Shown here piece after piece: positions 1 to 9,450 of a stretch of DNA of 64,000 nt. This DNA comes from Opitutaceae bacterium. GTDB taxonomy: Bacteria > Verrucomicrobiota > Verrucomicrobiia > Opitutales > Opitutaceae. The stretch is taken from NCBI GenBank assembly GCA_028280945.1, contig JANQKV010000004.1:62001-126000 (forward strand), in the 5' to 3' direction. The notes under the pieces were generated by a model. The model saw nothing but the letters and a program-made list of their open reading frames with translations, had not been told where the DNA came from and did no database searches. Every line of letters begins with the position of its first letter. Position 1 is the stretch's first letter. The translations under genes and the position numbers were made by a program.

Positions 1-2547
1 GGCTTTGTTCGTATCCTTGTATTCCCCCTCCCAAGTGAGGGTGTAGCCGGACGGCAGCGGAATCGCTTCAATGGCGGGACGCAGACGGCCCAGGAGTTCA
101 TCCGCGGTAATGGAGACCGGGTCGGCGAAGACCGTGAGCGTCCGCTTGCGGTTTTGGCGCAGGATCAGCGAATCCTCCTCCGCGGTTTCGAATGCGGAAA
201 CAACCTGGCGCAAGGGAACATGTTGTTGGGCGACCGGCGACCAGATCTGCAGGCTGTGCAGGCTTTCCACCTCGGCCCGTTCGCGTTCCGGAGCCCGCAT
301 GATGATCGGGAGCAGGAGGTCACTCTCCCGATACACCCCGACAGGCTGCCCCTCAAAGGCATGGCGGATGACGCGCGACACATCGGCGTAGTCGATGCCA
401 AGTGCGTTCGCCTGTTCTTCGATGAGTTGCGGGCGGATGACCTTGACCGGTTGACGCCAGTCGGTGCGGGGGGCGCGAGCCTCGGGTTCGCCGCGCATGA
501 TGGCCAAAGCTTGGTCGCCCAACTCACGCAGGACCGAGGCCTCCGGGCCGGCAAAACGCGCCTGCACTTTCCCGATCGCCCCGGGACCCAGTTCAAACCG
601 GTAGGCAAAACCCAGCGCATCGGGAAACTCACGGCGAATGCGGCCCTCGATCGCCGGAATGAGACGGTCGATGTATTTGGCGTCATCTACATCGACGAGG
701 AGTTGGGAGAACGCGGCGTTCGGCATTTCCGGAGCATAGGTCAGGAGGAACCGGGGCGCGCCTTGCCCCACCACGGTGGACACCGTTTCGACGCCGTCCA
801 TTTCGCGAACGATGGCCGCCAGGCGCCCGGCCTCGGCCTCGGTGGCATCAATGTGGGTTCCCTGCGGCTGCCAAAAATCCACGATGAACTGCGGGCGGGT
901 TGCCGGCGGGAAAAAAGCCTGTTTCACAAAGCCAAATCCCCCGACCGAGACGACAAACAACAGGCCAATCACACCCACCGTAGTCCAACGACGGCGCAGG
1001 CAGGCTTCCAGAAACCACTTGTATCCCTGATAGAAGGGGGAGGCATAGGGATCGCGGGTGGTGTCCTTGGGTATGGGCAGGAACATCATGGCGAGCAGGG
1101 GCGTGGTCGTCACGGCCGTGACCCAGCTGAGGAGCAGGGAGACCGCGATCACCTGGAAGAGCGAACGCGTGAACTCGCCGGTGGAATCCTTGGAAGCGCC
1201 AATCGCCGCAAAGGCCAGGATCGCGATGAGCGTCGCCCCGAGCAGCGGAATGGCCGATTGCCGCACGACTTCGAAGGCCGCATCGAACGCCTTTTTGCCC
1301 CGCTGCAGTCTTACCAGAATCCCGTCGACAATCACGATCGCGTTATCGACGAGCATCCCCAGGGCGATGATGAGGGCGCCGAGCGAAACCCGTTCGAGGG
1401 CCACGCCCATGGGCTTCAGAATCAGAAACGAACCCACGATCGTGATAATGAGGACAACACCGATCAGCAGACCGCTGCGCAGCCCCATGAAGAGCAACAG
1501 CACCAGGATAACGATGCCAACGGCCTGGATCAGGCTGGAGATGAAGCCATTGATGGCCGTTTCAACGGCAACCGACTGCATCGAGATGGTGCCGATCTCC
1601 ATCCCGAGGGGAATTTCGCTTTCGAGTTCGGCGAGGCGCGCCTGCAGCGCGTCACCCATCGTCATGACATTGCCACCCGATACGGTGGAGATCCCCAGGG
1701 CGATCGCCGGCTGTCCGTCATAGTGAACGATCTCCGTGCGGGGATCGACGTATCCCCGGCGGATCGTGCCCAGGTCGCCCAGGTAGAACTGGCTCCCGTT
1801 TTGGGCGGCGATGAGCAGGTTTTCAAACTGCGCGACCGACGTAAAGGTCCCGTCCGGCTGCAGTGGAACGAAACTGTCTCCCACCCGCACGGACCCCGCG
1901 CCGGCCACCAGGTTTTTGAACTGAAGTTCCTGAATGATTTGCGCCGGATCGATGCCGAGCGAAGCGAGTCGCTCCCGGTCGAGCTCGACATATACGGCCT
2001 CCTGGCGCTCCCCAAAGGTCTCCACCTTGGCGACATCCGTGACCAGGAGCAGTTCACGCCGCAGCAGGTCGGAAACTTCCTTCAGTTCAGCATGGGAATA
2101 GTCCTCGCCATAGAGCACCAACAGCACCCCAAAGACATCCCCGTAGTCATCCAGAACGATCGACGGTCCCGCATTGGGCGGGAGCGACGATTGTGCGTCG
2201 TGCACCTTTCGACGCAATTCGTCCCACACCTGCGGGAGGGTGTTTTTGTCATATTGCTCCTTGATCGTGACGGTGACCGTGGAGAGGTCCCTCTCCGAGC
2301 GGGATTCGACTTCATCGATCTGCCCCAGCCGCTGAACGGCGATTTCAATTTCGTCGGTGATCTCCTGTTCGACTTCCTCGGCTGAAGCTCCGGGATACGG
2401 AGTGATGACCAGAGCCTCCTTGATCGTAAACTCGGGATCTTCCAGGCGGCTCATGTCGAAATATGCGAGCAAGCCGCCGATGAAGAGAGACGCAGTCAAC
2501 ACGAGATTGATGACGCGCTTTTTGAGAAAAAACTTGATGGCTTCCAT
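1..2547 (-). CDS. RND efflux pump permease, C-terminus cut off by the window start
   Basis: Inner-membrane proton-driven drug or metabolite pump of the AcrB/MexB-like RND superfamily. The visible 849 residues start MEAIKFFLKKRVIN and run off the window edge; the family is usually about 1,020-1,050 residues, so roughly the last 180 (final membrane helices) lie outside. One N-terminal membrane helix (about 10-30), a periplasmic domain, then helices from about 335 are visible. The helix-4 proton-relay motif reads LVDNAIVIVD, with Asp401 followed by Asn where AcrB has a second Asp, a variant also seen in the second RND pump of this window. It starts 19 bp after the adaptor gene, so it is the third gene of an outer-membrane factor, adaptor, pump operon. 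Substrate cannot be told from sequence. Confidence 0.93.
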   Translation of the reverse strand, partial: MEAIKFFLKKRVINLVLTASLFIGGLLAYFDMSRLEDPEFTIKEALVITPYPGASAEEVEQEITDEIEIAVQRLGQIDEVESRSERDLSTVTVTIKEQYDKNTLPQVWDELRRKVHDAQSSLPPNAGPSIVLDDYGDVFGVLLVLYGEDYSHAELKEVSDLLRRELLLVTDVAKVETFGERQEAVYVELDRERLASLGIDPAQIIQELQFKNLVAGAGSVRVGDSFVPLQPDGTFTSVAQFENLLIAAQNGSQFYLGDLGTIRRGYVDPRTEIVHYDGQPAIALGISTVSGGNVMTMGDALQARLAELESEIPLGMEIGTISMQSVAVETAINGFISSLIQAVGIVILVLLLFMGLRSGLLIGVVLIITIVGSFLILKPMGVALERVSLGALIIALGMLVDNAIVIVDGILVRLQRGKKAFDAAFEVVRQSAIPLLGATLIAILAFAAIGASKDSTGEFTRSLFQVIAVSLLLSWVTAVTTTPLLAMMFLPIPKDTTRDPYASPFYQGYKWFLEACLRRRWTTVGVIGLLFVVSVGGFGFVKQAFFPPATRPQFIVDFWQPQGTHIDATEAEAGRLAAIVREMDGVETVSTVVGQGAPRFLLTYAPEMPNAAFSQLLVDVDDAKYIDRLIPAIEGRIRREFPDALGFAYRFELGPGAIGKVQARFAGPEASVLRELGDQALAIMRGEPEARAPRTDWRQPVKVIRPQLIEEQANALGIDYADVSRVIRHAFEGQPVGVYRESDLLLPIIMRAPERERAEVESLHSLQIWSPVAQQHVPLRQVVSAFETAEEDSLILRQNRKRTLTVFADPVSITADELLGRLRPAIEAIPLPSGYTLTWEGEYKDTNKA

Positions 2548-2566
2548 GGTGGTTTCCTCCGGTTGA

Positions 2567-3646
2567 TTATTTCCAATCGGTGACGAGCATGCCCTCCTCG
2601 AGGTGCACCAACCCGGATGCGACGATGAGATCGTCCGCGGAGAGACCCCTGAGCACCTCGATCCGGTCTTTGATCATTTCCCCCACCTCCACGGGCTGGC
2701 GAGAAACGCGACCGGTCGATTCATCAACCAGCCAGACAATGGCATCCCCCTCTGACGTATGGGCGACGGCGTTGACGGGAACGAGACTTCCAGCGTTGGC
2801 GCCGGCCCGACGGGGCAGCAGGAAACGCACGGAGGCGGTCATGCCCGGGCTGATGTTCAAGTCCGCCGGAGGGACAAAATTGCCCGTCATCGCAAAGGTC
2901 CGCGTGATCGGATCGGCCGTCGCCGCATACTCGGTCATCGTAACTGGCATCTCCCGGCCGGGCAACGACGTCAGGGTAACCCGGGGCCGGGCCTGTTCGG
3001 TGAGTTCCGCCACCGTGGCATCCGGATTTCCCAGGATCCAAATCGTTTCCGGGATATCAACCACCACTTCCAGCAGGCTCGTGTCCTGCAGCACGGCGAT
3101 GGTTTGCTTGGGCAGGATATTGGCAAAGTCATCCACCATCAAACGGGCGATGTAGCCACTGAAAGGTGCCCGCAACCGCGTGTCTTCCAGCCGCTTCAAT
3201 GCAATCTCGTATTCCGCCCGGGCGGCTGCTTCGAGAACCTGCGCCCGATCCAAGTCGACGGGTGTTCCCGCACTGCGATTGAGGAGGTTTTCCCGGCGCT
3301 TGCGCTCGGTCACGGCTTCTTCGAACCGCACCTTGGCAGCGTTCAGGGCCGACTGATAGTCCCGGTCGTCCAATTGCGCGAGCACGTCGCCCGCCTGCAC
3401 CTGGTCACCTTCCTTGATGCGAAGGTCCACGACCTGGCCGGCCACCTCGAAGGCGAGGCTGGCCTCCTGGTGCGCCGCGGTGCGGCCCGGATAGGTGTGT
3501 TCCTGCAACGGCAGCCCACTGCTCACGCGATGCACTTTGACGGGACGCGCTCGTTCCGGAGTTTCAACTTCGGCCGGAGCACAACCGGTGGTCAACACGA
3601 CCCCGATCAGAGGAGCGGCCAGGGAAATTATGGAGAAGATTTTCAT
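2567..3646 (-). CDS. RND efflux periplasmic adaptor (membrane fusion protein), lipoprotein
   Basis: Periplasmic adaptor linking the RND pump to the outer-membrane channel. The 359-residue protein begins with a lipoprotein signal ending in the lipobox LTTGC (Cys22), so it is probably lipid-anchored like AcrA. It then shows the usual order: barrel-sandwich half (GQVVDLRIKEGDQVQAGDVL, about 70-90), a helical hairpin rich in Ala/Glu/Arg, the second lipoyl half (LRAPFSGYIARL), and beta-barrel and membrane-proximal domains. Length fits the family. It lies between the outer-membrane factor gene (52 bp upstream) and the pump gene (19 bp downstream), all on the minus strand, so co-transcription is very likely. 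Confidence 0.94.
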   Translation of the reverse strand: MKIFSIISLAAPLIGVVLTTGCAPAEVETPERARPVKVHRVSSGLPLQEHTYPGRTAAHQEASLAFEVAGQVVDLRIKEGDQVQAGDVLAQLDDRDYQSALNAAKVRFEEAVTERKRRENLLNRSAGTPVDLDRAQVLEAAARAEYEIALKRLEDTRLRAPFSGYIARLMVDDFANILPKQTIAVLQDTSLLEVVVDIPETIWILGNPDATVAELTEQARPRVTLTSLPGREMPVTMTEYAATADPITRTFAMTGNFVPPADLNISPGMTASVRFLLPRRAGANAGSLVPVNAVAHTSEGDAIVWLVDESTGRVSRQPVEVGEMIKDRIEVLRGLSADDLIVASGLVHLEEGMLVTDWK

Positions 3647-3698
3647 GAGGAGGTGAAGCGTTTGGTGTTTGAATTTCGGTGGTTAAAAAAAGTCTTGG

Positions 3699-5111
3699 TT
3701 ACAGGGTGAAATTGCCCCCAAGGGAGACGTGCAGATCGACGCGGTTGCGCAGCAGTTCGTAGCGGCCGGAGATCAGGTTGGTTTGGGCAGCAATTACCTG
3801 CTGCTGCAGCTGCAGGACGCTCAGAAGGTCCAGGTCGCCCGCCTCATACTGGACCTCCGAGAGTTCGCGTGCCCGGGCAAGTTGGGCATGCAAGGCTTCC
3901 AAATGGCCCAGCTCCTCCCGCAGAAACGCACCATCGGAGAGCGCGTTTTCGACTTCGGAGAAAGCCTGCAAAACCGCCTCACCATACGCGGCGAGCGCCG
4001 CGGCCTGCTCCGCCGTCCGAATGTTCACCTGCTCCTTCAGCTGGCCAAAGCTGAACAAGGGAGCGGTCAGGGATCCTCCCGCCGTCCAAAACCCGTCTTC
4101 CGTGTTGAGGAGTTCCAACAGTTCTCCGGATGAATGCCCGGCTTGCGCCGTGAGCAGGAGCGAAGGCAGCCGCGCCGCGGATGCTTCATGCTTGAGGAAA
4201 AACGCCGCCTCGACCCGCGCCCGGGCGCCCACCAAATCAGCGCGACGCTCAAGCAACGCCGAAGGCAATCCCGCCGGCACCGGAGCAGACAGGTCGGAGT
4301 GGTGGGTCGAGACCCCAATTTGCCCGTCGGGATAACGTCCGGCGAGAACATCAAGCAGGCGGAGGGACGTGTGCAGGGCCCGCTCCGTGCGCGCCAGATT
4401 GCTCCGAGCGGAACTCACGTTGGCGAGGGCAAGCATCTCCTCTTTTTCGGTCTGGGTTCCCAACTCAACCTTGTCTTGCACGAGGCGTTGCGTGCGCTCC
4501 TGCACGGCGATCACCTCGACGGCATAGTCTCGCAGCTGATGGAGTTCAGCGGCGGTCAACCATGCCTGGGTCGCAAATCCAGCCAGCGCCAGCCGGGCGT
4601 GGGCGTAGTCCAACTCCGCCGCGGCATGGGCTGCCTTGGCGGCTCCACGCAATGCGCCCAACCTCCCCCAGAGGTCAACCTCCCAGGACAACGCTGCACT
4701 CATGCTGCCGATGGATCCGCTTTCCCCGCCGCTCTCGAATGAGCCGGTCGTCAATCCCTCCCCCGTGGCGGCCAGGTTCGGAAAAACCGCCCCGCCGGCC
4801 TGCCGCGCCACCGCCGCCGCTGCTTCGACCTGCTGCGCCAATGCTTCCAGTGAACGGTTCTGGTCCAAAACCGTCGCGATGTAGATTTCCAGTGCTGGAT
4901 CATCAAAGGTTCGCAGCCAGTCGGTGGCCACCGGCACGGAAGGTTGATCTCCCCCCTGCCAATTCGACGGAATCCCGGCCGAATCGACGAGTGCCGCCTG
5001 GGTGATTGACTGGCTGGTGGGTGGCGTGGGCGTTTGACAACCGCTGAACGCCAGCATCGTGAATCCACCGGCCACAAGGGAGGAGAGGATCGAGGATTTT
5101 CTGAGTTTCAT
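3699..5111 (-). CDS. Outer-membrane efflux lipoprotein (TolC/OprM/NodT family)
   Basis: Outer-membrane channel subunit of the tripartite efflux system, 470 residues. A lipoprotein signal ends in FSGC (Cys25). The body holds two long helical repeats typical of OEP proteins, with the internal-repeat features LEALAQQVEAAAA near 90 and AFSEVENALSDGAF near 385. The motif RRADLVGARARVEAA (about 285) matches the conserved R-RPDI-AAE-L-AA segment of the NodT subfamily. It is the first gene of the minus-strand efflux operon and its promoter must lie in the 5112-5280 region shared with the divergent TetR gene. Gene order with the channel first is common in this phylum but differs from acrAB-tolC. Confidence 0.93.
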   Translation of the reverse strand: MKLRKSSILSSLVAGGFTMLAFSGCQTPTPPTSQSITQAALVDSAGIPSNWQGGDQPSVPVATDWLRTFDDPALEIYIATVLDQNRSLEALAQQVEAAAAVARQAGGAVFPNLAATGEGLTTGSFESGGESGSIGSMSAALSWEVDLWGRLGALRGAAKAAHAAAELDYAHARLALAGFATQAWLTAAELHQLRDYAVEVIAVQERTQRLVQDKVELGTQTEKEEMLALANVSSARSNLARTERALHTSLRLLDVLAGRYPDGQIGVSTHHSDLSAPVPAGLPSALLERRADLVGARARVEAAFFLKHEASAARLPSLLLTAQAGHSSGELLELLNTEDGFWTAGGSLTAPLFSFGQLKEQVNIRTAEQAAALAAYGEAVLQAFSEVENALSDGAFLREELGHLEALHAQLARARELSEVQYEAGDLDLLSVLQLQQQVIAAQTNLISGRYELLRNRVDLHVSLGGNFTL

Positions 5112-5188
5112 GATGTTTACGTTTTGAAGGTCGGCTCAGCGGGTGGGAGCGGGTTGTCCGGGTACCGGCTGAGGTCCGGTGGTTTGAG

Positions 5189-5268
5189 TTAAAATAGAAT
5201 GAATGTTCGAACTAATTTAATTGAATCCGCTTGCGTCAAGTATTTTTAAAGCAATCATTCTATTTTTA
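5189..5268. promoter_or_regulatory. Divergent promoter region with a perfect 12-bp inverted repeat (probable TetR operator)
   Basis: AAAATAGAATGA at 5191-5202 is matched exactly by its reverse complement TCATTCTATTTT at 5255-5266, 64 bp apart (six helical turns). A second short palindrome, TTCGAA, is at 5206-5211. The interval is AT-rich against GC-rich coding flanks and lies between the efflux operon and its divergent tetR gene. Inference: two copies of one operator half or full site, each near one of the two promoters, so the TetR protein represses both directions. Confidence 0.6.
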
Positions 5269-5280
5269 ATTTATCGCGCC

Positions 5281-5895
5281 ATGAGAACCGTCGATCCCGC
5301 CCGCACTGCCCAAAGAAAGCAGCAGATCCTCAAAGCCGCCCTCGCCTGTTTCACCGAAAAGGGGTTTCACGGCGCCGGCATGTCCGCCATCTGCAAGAAG
5401 GCCAAAATGAGCCCCGGCCACCTCTACCACTATTTCTCCAGCAAGGAGGACCTGATCGAGGCGCTGGTGGAACAGGACAGCCAGACCAACGAGGCGCGCA
5501 TGCGTAAGATGTTGGCCTCGGACAACACCCTGGATGCCTTGGTCCAAGGGGCGGAGCAAATCTGGCAGGAAGAGGCGGAGCTCCATGGCGGCCTCTACGC
5601 CGAGATACTGGCGGAAGCGGCGCGCAATTCCCGGATTGCGAAAGTCATCCGAAGATATGAAGAGCATTTCCAGCGCGCGTTCGCTGACGCCCTCCGCATG
5701 GGTCAGAAGCGGAAGCAAATCAGCAAGGAAGTCGATCCCGAAGGGTTCTCCATCCTGATCATGGGATTGCTGAACGGTCTTTCCGTTAACGACGCAGCCT
5801 TCGGACTGGACCGCGTGGCCGCGACCGAGGCGACCCGCTACATGCTAAAGAGGTGCCTCGGTGTCAAAAATGGGAAAACGAACAAAACCACCTAA
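5281..5895 (+). CDS. TetR/AcrR-family repressor of the adjacent efflux operon
   Basis: DNA-binding repressor, 204 residues from MRTVDPARTA. The N-terminal HTH (about 12-58) is clear: QQILKAALACFTEKGFHGAGM followed by SAICKKAKMSPGHLYHYFSSK, the standard TetR recognition helix. The C-terminal part is a ligand-binding all-helical domain with no assignable ligand. An upstream in-frame ATG at 5221 would add 20 residues, but that stretch lies inside the AT-rich operator region and is hydrophobic, so I prefer 5281. The gene is divergent from the RND operon and ends in a 3-bp overlap with the convergent short aldehyde dehydrogenase gene. Likely role: ligand-relieved repression of the efflux operon and of itself. 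Confidence 0.92.
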   Translation: MRTVDPARTAQRKQQILKAALACFTEKGFHGAGMSAICKKAKMSPGHLYHYFSSKEDLIEALVEQDSQTNEARMRKMLASDNTLDALVQGAEQIWQEEAELHGGLYAEILAEAARNSRIAKVIRRYEEHFQRAFADALRMGQKRKQISKEVDPEGFSILIMGLLNGLSVNDAAFGLDRVAATEATRYMLKRCLGVKNGKTNKTT

Positions 5896-6764
5896 GCTCC
5901 CACCGGATGCCAGGTGGTCTTGAATTCGACAAAGTCACGAATGGCGTAGAGGGACGGCACCGCACCTTCGCCCGCCGCCCAATCGATGGGCTTGTCGGCG
6001 GAAATCACCTTGACCCGCTTCACGCTGTCGGCGGCGCCCTCGTCCAACGTCTTGCGGTCCGTAGCGTTCACTGCCCCGCCGACCGCGCGGATGTGAGCGT
6101 GCGTCGCGAAGGTCGGCACCATCTCCTTGCGGAACCCGGAGAGCAGGTTTACCACCCCGCCGGGCAGGTCGCTGGTGGCCAGCATTTCCCCCAGCACAAT
6201 CGCGGGGTAAGGCGCCGATTCCGACGCGAGGGCGATCACACTGTTGCCCGGGGTGACAGCGGGCAAAATCAGGGTAACGAGCGCCAGCAAAGGCGCTTCG
6301 TCCGGGGCAACAATGCCCACCACGCCCATGGGTTCGGCCACGGTGAAATTGAAGTGCGGCGACGCCACGGGATTCACGCCGCCCAGCAACTGCTCGTATT
6401 TGTCGGTCCAACCGGCGTAGTGCACGATGCGTTCAATGGTCGCGGCCACCTCGGCCCTGGCCTCGGCGGCGGAGGCACCACCCAGCTTCAGGGCATCGAC
6501 GAGTTCGGCCTGTCGAGGCTCCATCATCTCGGCAAGGCGGTAGAGGATCTGTCCGCGGTTGTAGGCGGAGCGCCCCGCCCAGCCCCCGGTCGCCTTGGCG
6601 GCGGCCTCAACGGCATTGCGCACGTCCTTGCGGGTGCACTGCGGCACGTGGGCAAAAAACTCACCGGCTGCATCGGACAACGCAAACGTGCGCGCACTCT
6701 CCGAACGAATGAACTTACCGCCGACATAACACTTGGGCGTCTTGGAAACAGGTAAACGAGGCAT
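5892..6764 (-). CDS. Truncated aldehyde dehydrogenase-like protein without catalytic Cys (ALDH16 second-domain-like)
   Basis: An ALDH-fold protein of only 290 residues; normal ALDHs have about 480-500. It contains the coenzyme-binding half: YVGGKFIRSES near 13, PMGVVGIVAPDEAPLLAL near 155, PGNSVIAL and PGGVVNLLSG near 205, then ends before the region that would hold the ELGGK glutamate and the catalytic cysteine. It should not be a dehydrogenase by itself. It sits 204 bp downstream of a complete 500-residue ALDH on the same strand. Together they reproduce the layout of ALDH16 (about 800 residues: a full domain plus a truncated, Cys-less second domain), which I recall also having a PDE-PLLA segment here. 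Inference: non-catalytic partner subunit of the upstream enzyme. Confidence 0.85.
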   Translation of the reverse strand: MPRLPVSKTPKCYVGGKFIRSESARTFALSDAAGEFFAHVPQCTRKDVRNAVEAAAKATGGWAGRSAYNRGQILYRLAEMMEPRQAELVDALKLGGASAAEARAEVAATIERIVHYAGWTDKYEQLLGGVNPVASPHFNFTVAEPMGVVGIVAPDEAPLLALVTLILPAVTPGNSVIALASESAPYPAIVLGEMLATSDLPGGVVNLLSGFRKEMVPTFATHAHIRAVGGAVNATDRKTLDEGAADSVKRVKVISADKPIDWAAGEGAVPSLYAIRDFVEFKTTWHPVGA

Positions 6765-6814
6765 CGTATGGAATTTGGATTTACGAAGTCAGATTGGGCT
6801 GGGGGGCAGGATTG

Positions 6815-6945
6815 GTTTTACCGAAGGCAACAAAGTTAACGAAGAGATGATCAGGCGGGGGACTGGTGGTTTGATTTTATCGGAAACAACCGGGTCAGGG
6901 TTTCAGTTGGTCGGCTTTGTTCTCTCTGTTTCCTTCTGTAAAAAT
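6815..6945. repeat. Pair of inverted TTTTACAGAAGG-type dispersed units
   Basis: Between the two ALDH genes, 6815-6847 reads GTTTTACCGAAGGCAACAAA followed by GTTAACGAAGAG, and 6915-6945 contains the same unit reversed (its reverse complement begins TTTTACAGAAGGAAACAGAG). The same unit recurs three times at 51721-51904. The inverted pair could fold into a stem in the transcript, but its role is unknown. The rest of the 204-bp gap shows nothing I can assign. Confidence 0.6.
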
Positions 6946-6968
6946 CCCGCGGTGGAGTGGGAACCGGG

Positions 6969-8471
6969 TCAGGTCAGTTTGACATAGTCGGCGAGGCCGT
7001 GTTTGCCGCCTTCGCGGCCGAAGCCGGACTCCTTGTATCCACCAAATGGAGACGTGGGGTCAAACTTGTTGTAGGTATTGGCCCAGACCACCCCCGCCTT
7101 CAGCGCGGTGCTCATCTTGAGAATGCGGGACCCCTTCTCGGTCCATACGCCGGCGCTGAGCCCGTAGGCGGTGTTGTTGGCTTTTTCCACCGCCTCGGCC
7201 ACGGTCCTGAAGGTCAGGATCGACAGCACGGGTCCGAAAATCTCCTCCCGCGCGATGCGGTGGCTCTGCTCCACCCCACTGAACAAGGTCGGCCGAAAAT
7301 ACCACCCCGTCCGCGGCAGGCGGCACTTGGATTGATACATGGCCGCACCTTCCCGCTGGCCGGCTTTCACCAGCCCGGCAATCTTGTTGAGCTGCTCCTT
7401 CGAATTGATCGCGCCAATGTCGGTATTCTTGTCCAAAGGATTGCCCACCCGCAGGACATCGATGCGGTTGCGCAGGCGCCTCAACACCGCGTCCGCCACG
7501 CTTTCCTGCACGAGCAGGCGCGATCCCGCACAACAGACGTGGCCTTGATTGAAGAAAATGCCATTCACGATACCCTCGACCGCCTGATCGAGCGGAGCGT
7601 CCTCAAAGACGATGTTCGCCGCCTTGCCGCCGAGCTCGAGGGTGAGTTTTTTGCCCGTGCCGGCGGTGGAACGCATGATGAGTTTGCCCACGTCCGTTGA
7701 TCCGGTGAAGGCGACCTTGGCGGCCGCCGGATGATTGACCACCGCCGCGCCGGTTTCACCCGCACCCGTGACGATATTGACCACCCCGGGCGGCAAGCCG
7801 GCTTCCCGCACAATCTCCGCAAACTTAAGCGCGGTGACCGAAGTCGTCTCGGCAGGTTTGAGCACCACCGTGTTGCCGGTGGCCAAGGCAGGCGCGATCT
7901 TCCACGCCAACATGAGCAGGGGAAAGTTCCAGGGAATCACCTGGCCCACCACGCCATGCGGCTGCGGGTCCGCCCCCGGAAACGCGTAGGCGAGTTTGTC
8001 GGCCCAACCCGCGTGGTAAAAGAAGTGGGCCGCCGCCATCGGCACATCAAAGTCGCGCGATTCCCTGATCGGCTTGCCGCCGTCCAGGGTTTCGGCAACG
8101 GCAAATTCCCGAGCCCGATCCTGCAGCAATCGGGCAAGTCGGTAGATGTATTTGCCGCGTTCGGCTCCCGGGAGCCGGGCCCACCTCGGGGCTGCCTCGG
8201 CGGCCGCCGCATAAGCCGCATCGACGTCTTTGGCCGCCGCCAGGGCGATCTCGGCAATCGGCTTTTCCGTGGCCGGGTTGATCGAAGGGAAATACTTCCC
8301 GCTTTTCGGCGCAACGAACCTGCCGCCAATGAACAGCTGGTAGCGCTCAGCCAACCTGGGGTCGGCGGATTCGGGAGCGGGATCAAACTCCCAGAGATCG
8401 CCAAAAATCAGTTCGGGTTCAGGGCGGCGCCGGGACGTTGACCGGGATTTTTTCGGAGCTGCGACAGGCAT
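6969..8471 (-). CDS. NAD(P)-dependent aldehyde dehydrogenase (ALDH16 first-domain-like)
   Basis: Oxidises an aldehyde to the acid using NAD(P)+. The 500-residue form from MPVAAPKKSR shows all key ALDH elements: VIPWNFPLLM near 180, PAETTSVTAL near 207, FTGSTDVGK near 256, ELGGK (Glu279), and the nucleophile in GHVCCAGSR (Cys313 by alignment to the usual FNQGQ-C-C motif), then EEIFGPVLSIL. The N-terminal stretch IFGDLWEFDPAPES resembles the start of ALDH16 proteins. A longer in-frame ATG at 8630 would add 53 low-complexity, Arg/Pro-rich residues and is unlikely. The downstream truncated ALDH and the nearby deoC suggest use of acetaldehyde or a deoxyribose-derived aldehyde; the substrate is inference. 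Confidence 0.92.
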   Translation of the reverse strand: MPVAAPKKSRSTSRRRPEPELIFGDLWEFDPAPESADPRLAERYQLFIGGRFVAPKSGKYFPSINPATEKPIAEIALAAAKDVDAAYAAAAEAAPRWARLPGAERGKYIYRLARLLQDRAREFAVAETLDGGKPIRESRDFDVPMAAAHFFYHAGWADKLAYAFPGADPQPHGVVGQVIPWNFPLLMLAWKIAPALATGNTVVLKPAETTSVTALKFAEIVREAGLPPGVVNIVTGAGETGAAVVNHPAAAKVAFTGSTDVGKLIMRSTAGTGKKLTLELGGKAANIVFEDAPLDQAVEGIVNGIFFNQGHVCCAGSRLLVQESVADAVLRRLRNRIDVLRVGNPLDKNTDIGAINSKEQLNKIAGLVKAGQREGAAMYQSKCRLPRTGWYFRPTLFSGVEQSHRIAREEIFGPVLSILTFRTVAEAVEKANNTAYGLSAGVWTEKGSRILKMSTALKAGVVWANTYNKFDPTSPFGGYKESGFGREGGKHGLADYVKLT

Positions 8472-8736
8472 CGGTAAGAGAAAATGGTCAGGAAAGCGGT
8501 GAGGAGAGCGTGGGTCCGCAACCGTGACACCGCACGTTGAGAACGCGAGGATACGAGAGGGACGAGCCGGACTCTGGGCCGGGTTGGGAAGCAGTCCAAG
8601 CTTCAACCCGGCCACCCGCCACCATTCCACAGCCGGAGGTCTGGGGTAAAATTCCTCCTTAACTTCTGCCCAAAGTGGTCGATATAACCCCAGGCATCGT
8701 CTGTCCGGGCAAACTTAACCGGGGCGCCCTCCGGCC

Positions 8737-9438
8737 ATGAACTTCCGTTATCGCATCAAGGTATCGGCTGGCGTCGCCTTTGGGCGCCGGCCAGCTTCCG
8801 CTGCATTTGCCGCGAACCGGCTGGGCTCGATAGCAAGCCGCGTGACGGCAGTGCCGGTGGGACTGCCCAAGTGGACGTGCCGGGCGCTCGCCCCCATTCT
8901 GGTTTTCCTGATGGTGGCACCCGCGCCGGCCATGTCGTATGAGCATCTCCGGCGGGATCCCGATCTGACCCCCAGGAAATTCAGCCGGCAGTTTGCCGAT
9001 TTTCAGTATGAACTGCTCGATCATGTCCAACCCGCCGACATGTTCCTGCGCCGCAAACGGGGTGACTGCGACGACCATGCCAGTCTGGCCGACGATGTTT
9101 TGACGCACAAAGGCTTTGAAACCCGTCTCGTGCACGTTCGCCTGGTTGGTCTCACCTCCCACGCAGTGTGTTATGTCACGGAGGACAGGGCCTACATCGA
9201 CTACAACAACCGCAACGTCTTCTTCACGCTCACCCGGTCCCGCCCCGGCCTGCGCGACATTGCCGACAAGGTCGCCCGCTCCCTCAACGCCAATTGGACG
9301 GCCGCCTTTGAATACGAGTTTTCCTACGAGGATCCGCGCAAACGCATCACCGCCAAAGTCGTGCGAACCCAGGACCCGCGCAAGGACCCACCCCCGCGCA
9401 AAGCATCACCACCGGCCAACCCCTTCCTGGTCGAATAA
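8737..9438 (+). CDS. Transglutaminase-like cysteine peptidase family protein, exported
   Basis: A 233-residue protein with a transglutaminase-like core. The Cys-His-Asp triad is readable: Cys111 in RRKRGDCDDHASLAD, His142 in LVGLTSHAVCYV and Asp155 in RAYIDYNN. A hydrophobic segment with a signal-like cut site (APILVFLMVAPAPAMS, about 52-67) points to export or membrane anchoring; the first 45 residues are basic and unusual for a signal peptide, so the real start could be an internal GTG near 8842. It ends 12 bp before a CHASE3-like sensor gene. Family members are often periplasmic peptidases or amidases linked to signalling; no substrate can be given. Confidence 0.72.
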   Translation: MNFRYRIKVSAGVAFGRRPASAAFAANRLGSIASRVTAVPVGLPKWTCRALAPILVFLMVAPAPAMSYEHLRRDPDLTPRKFSRQFADFQYELLDHVQPADMFLRRKRGDCDDHASLADDVLTHKGFETRLVHVRLVGLTSHAVCYVTEDRAYIDYNNRNVFFTLTRSRPGLRDIADKVARSLNANWTAAFEYEFSYEDPRKRITAKVVRTQDPRKDPPPRKASPPANPFLVE

Positions 9439-9450
9439 CCCCTTCCCTTC

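Noticed and set aside
154..2385. A 743-codon open frame on the plus strand
   Set aside because: It is antisense to the RND pump gene, is rich in Arg/His/Gln/Gly without domains, and reflects GC-rich codon bias.
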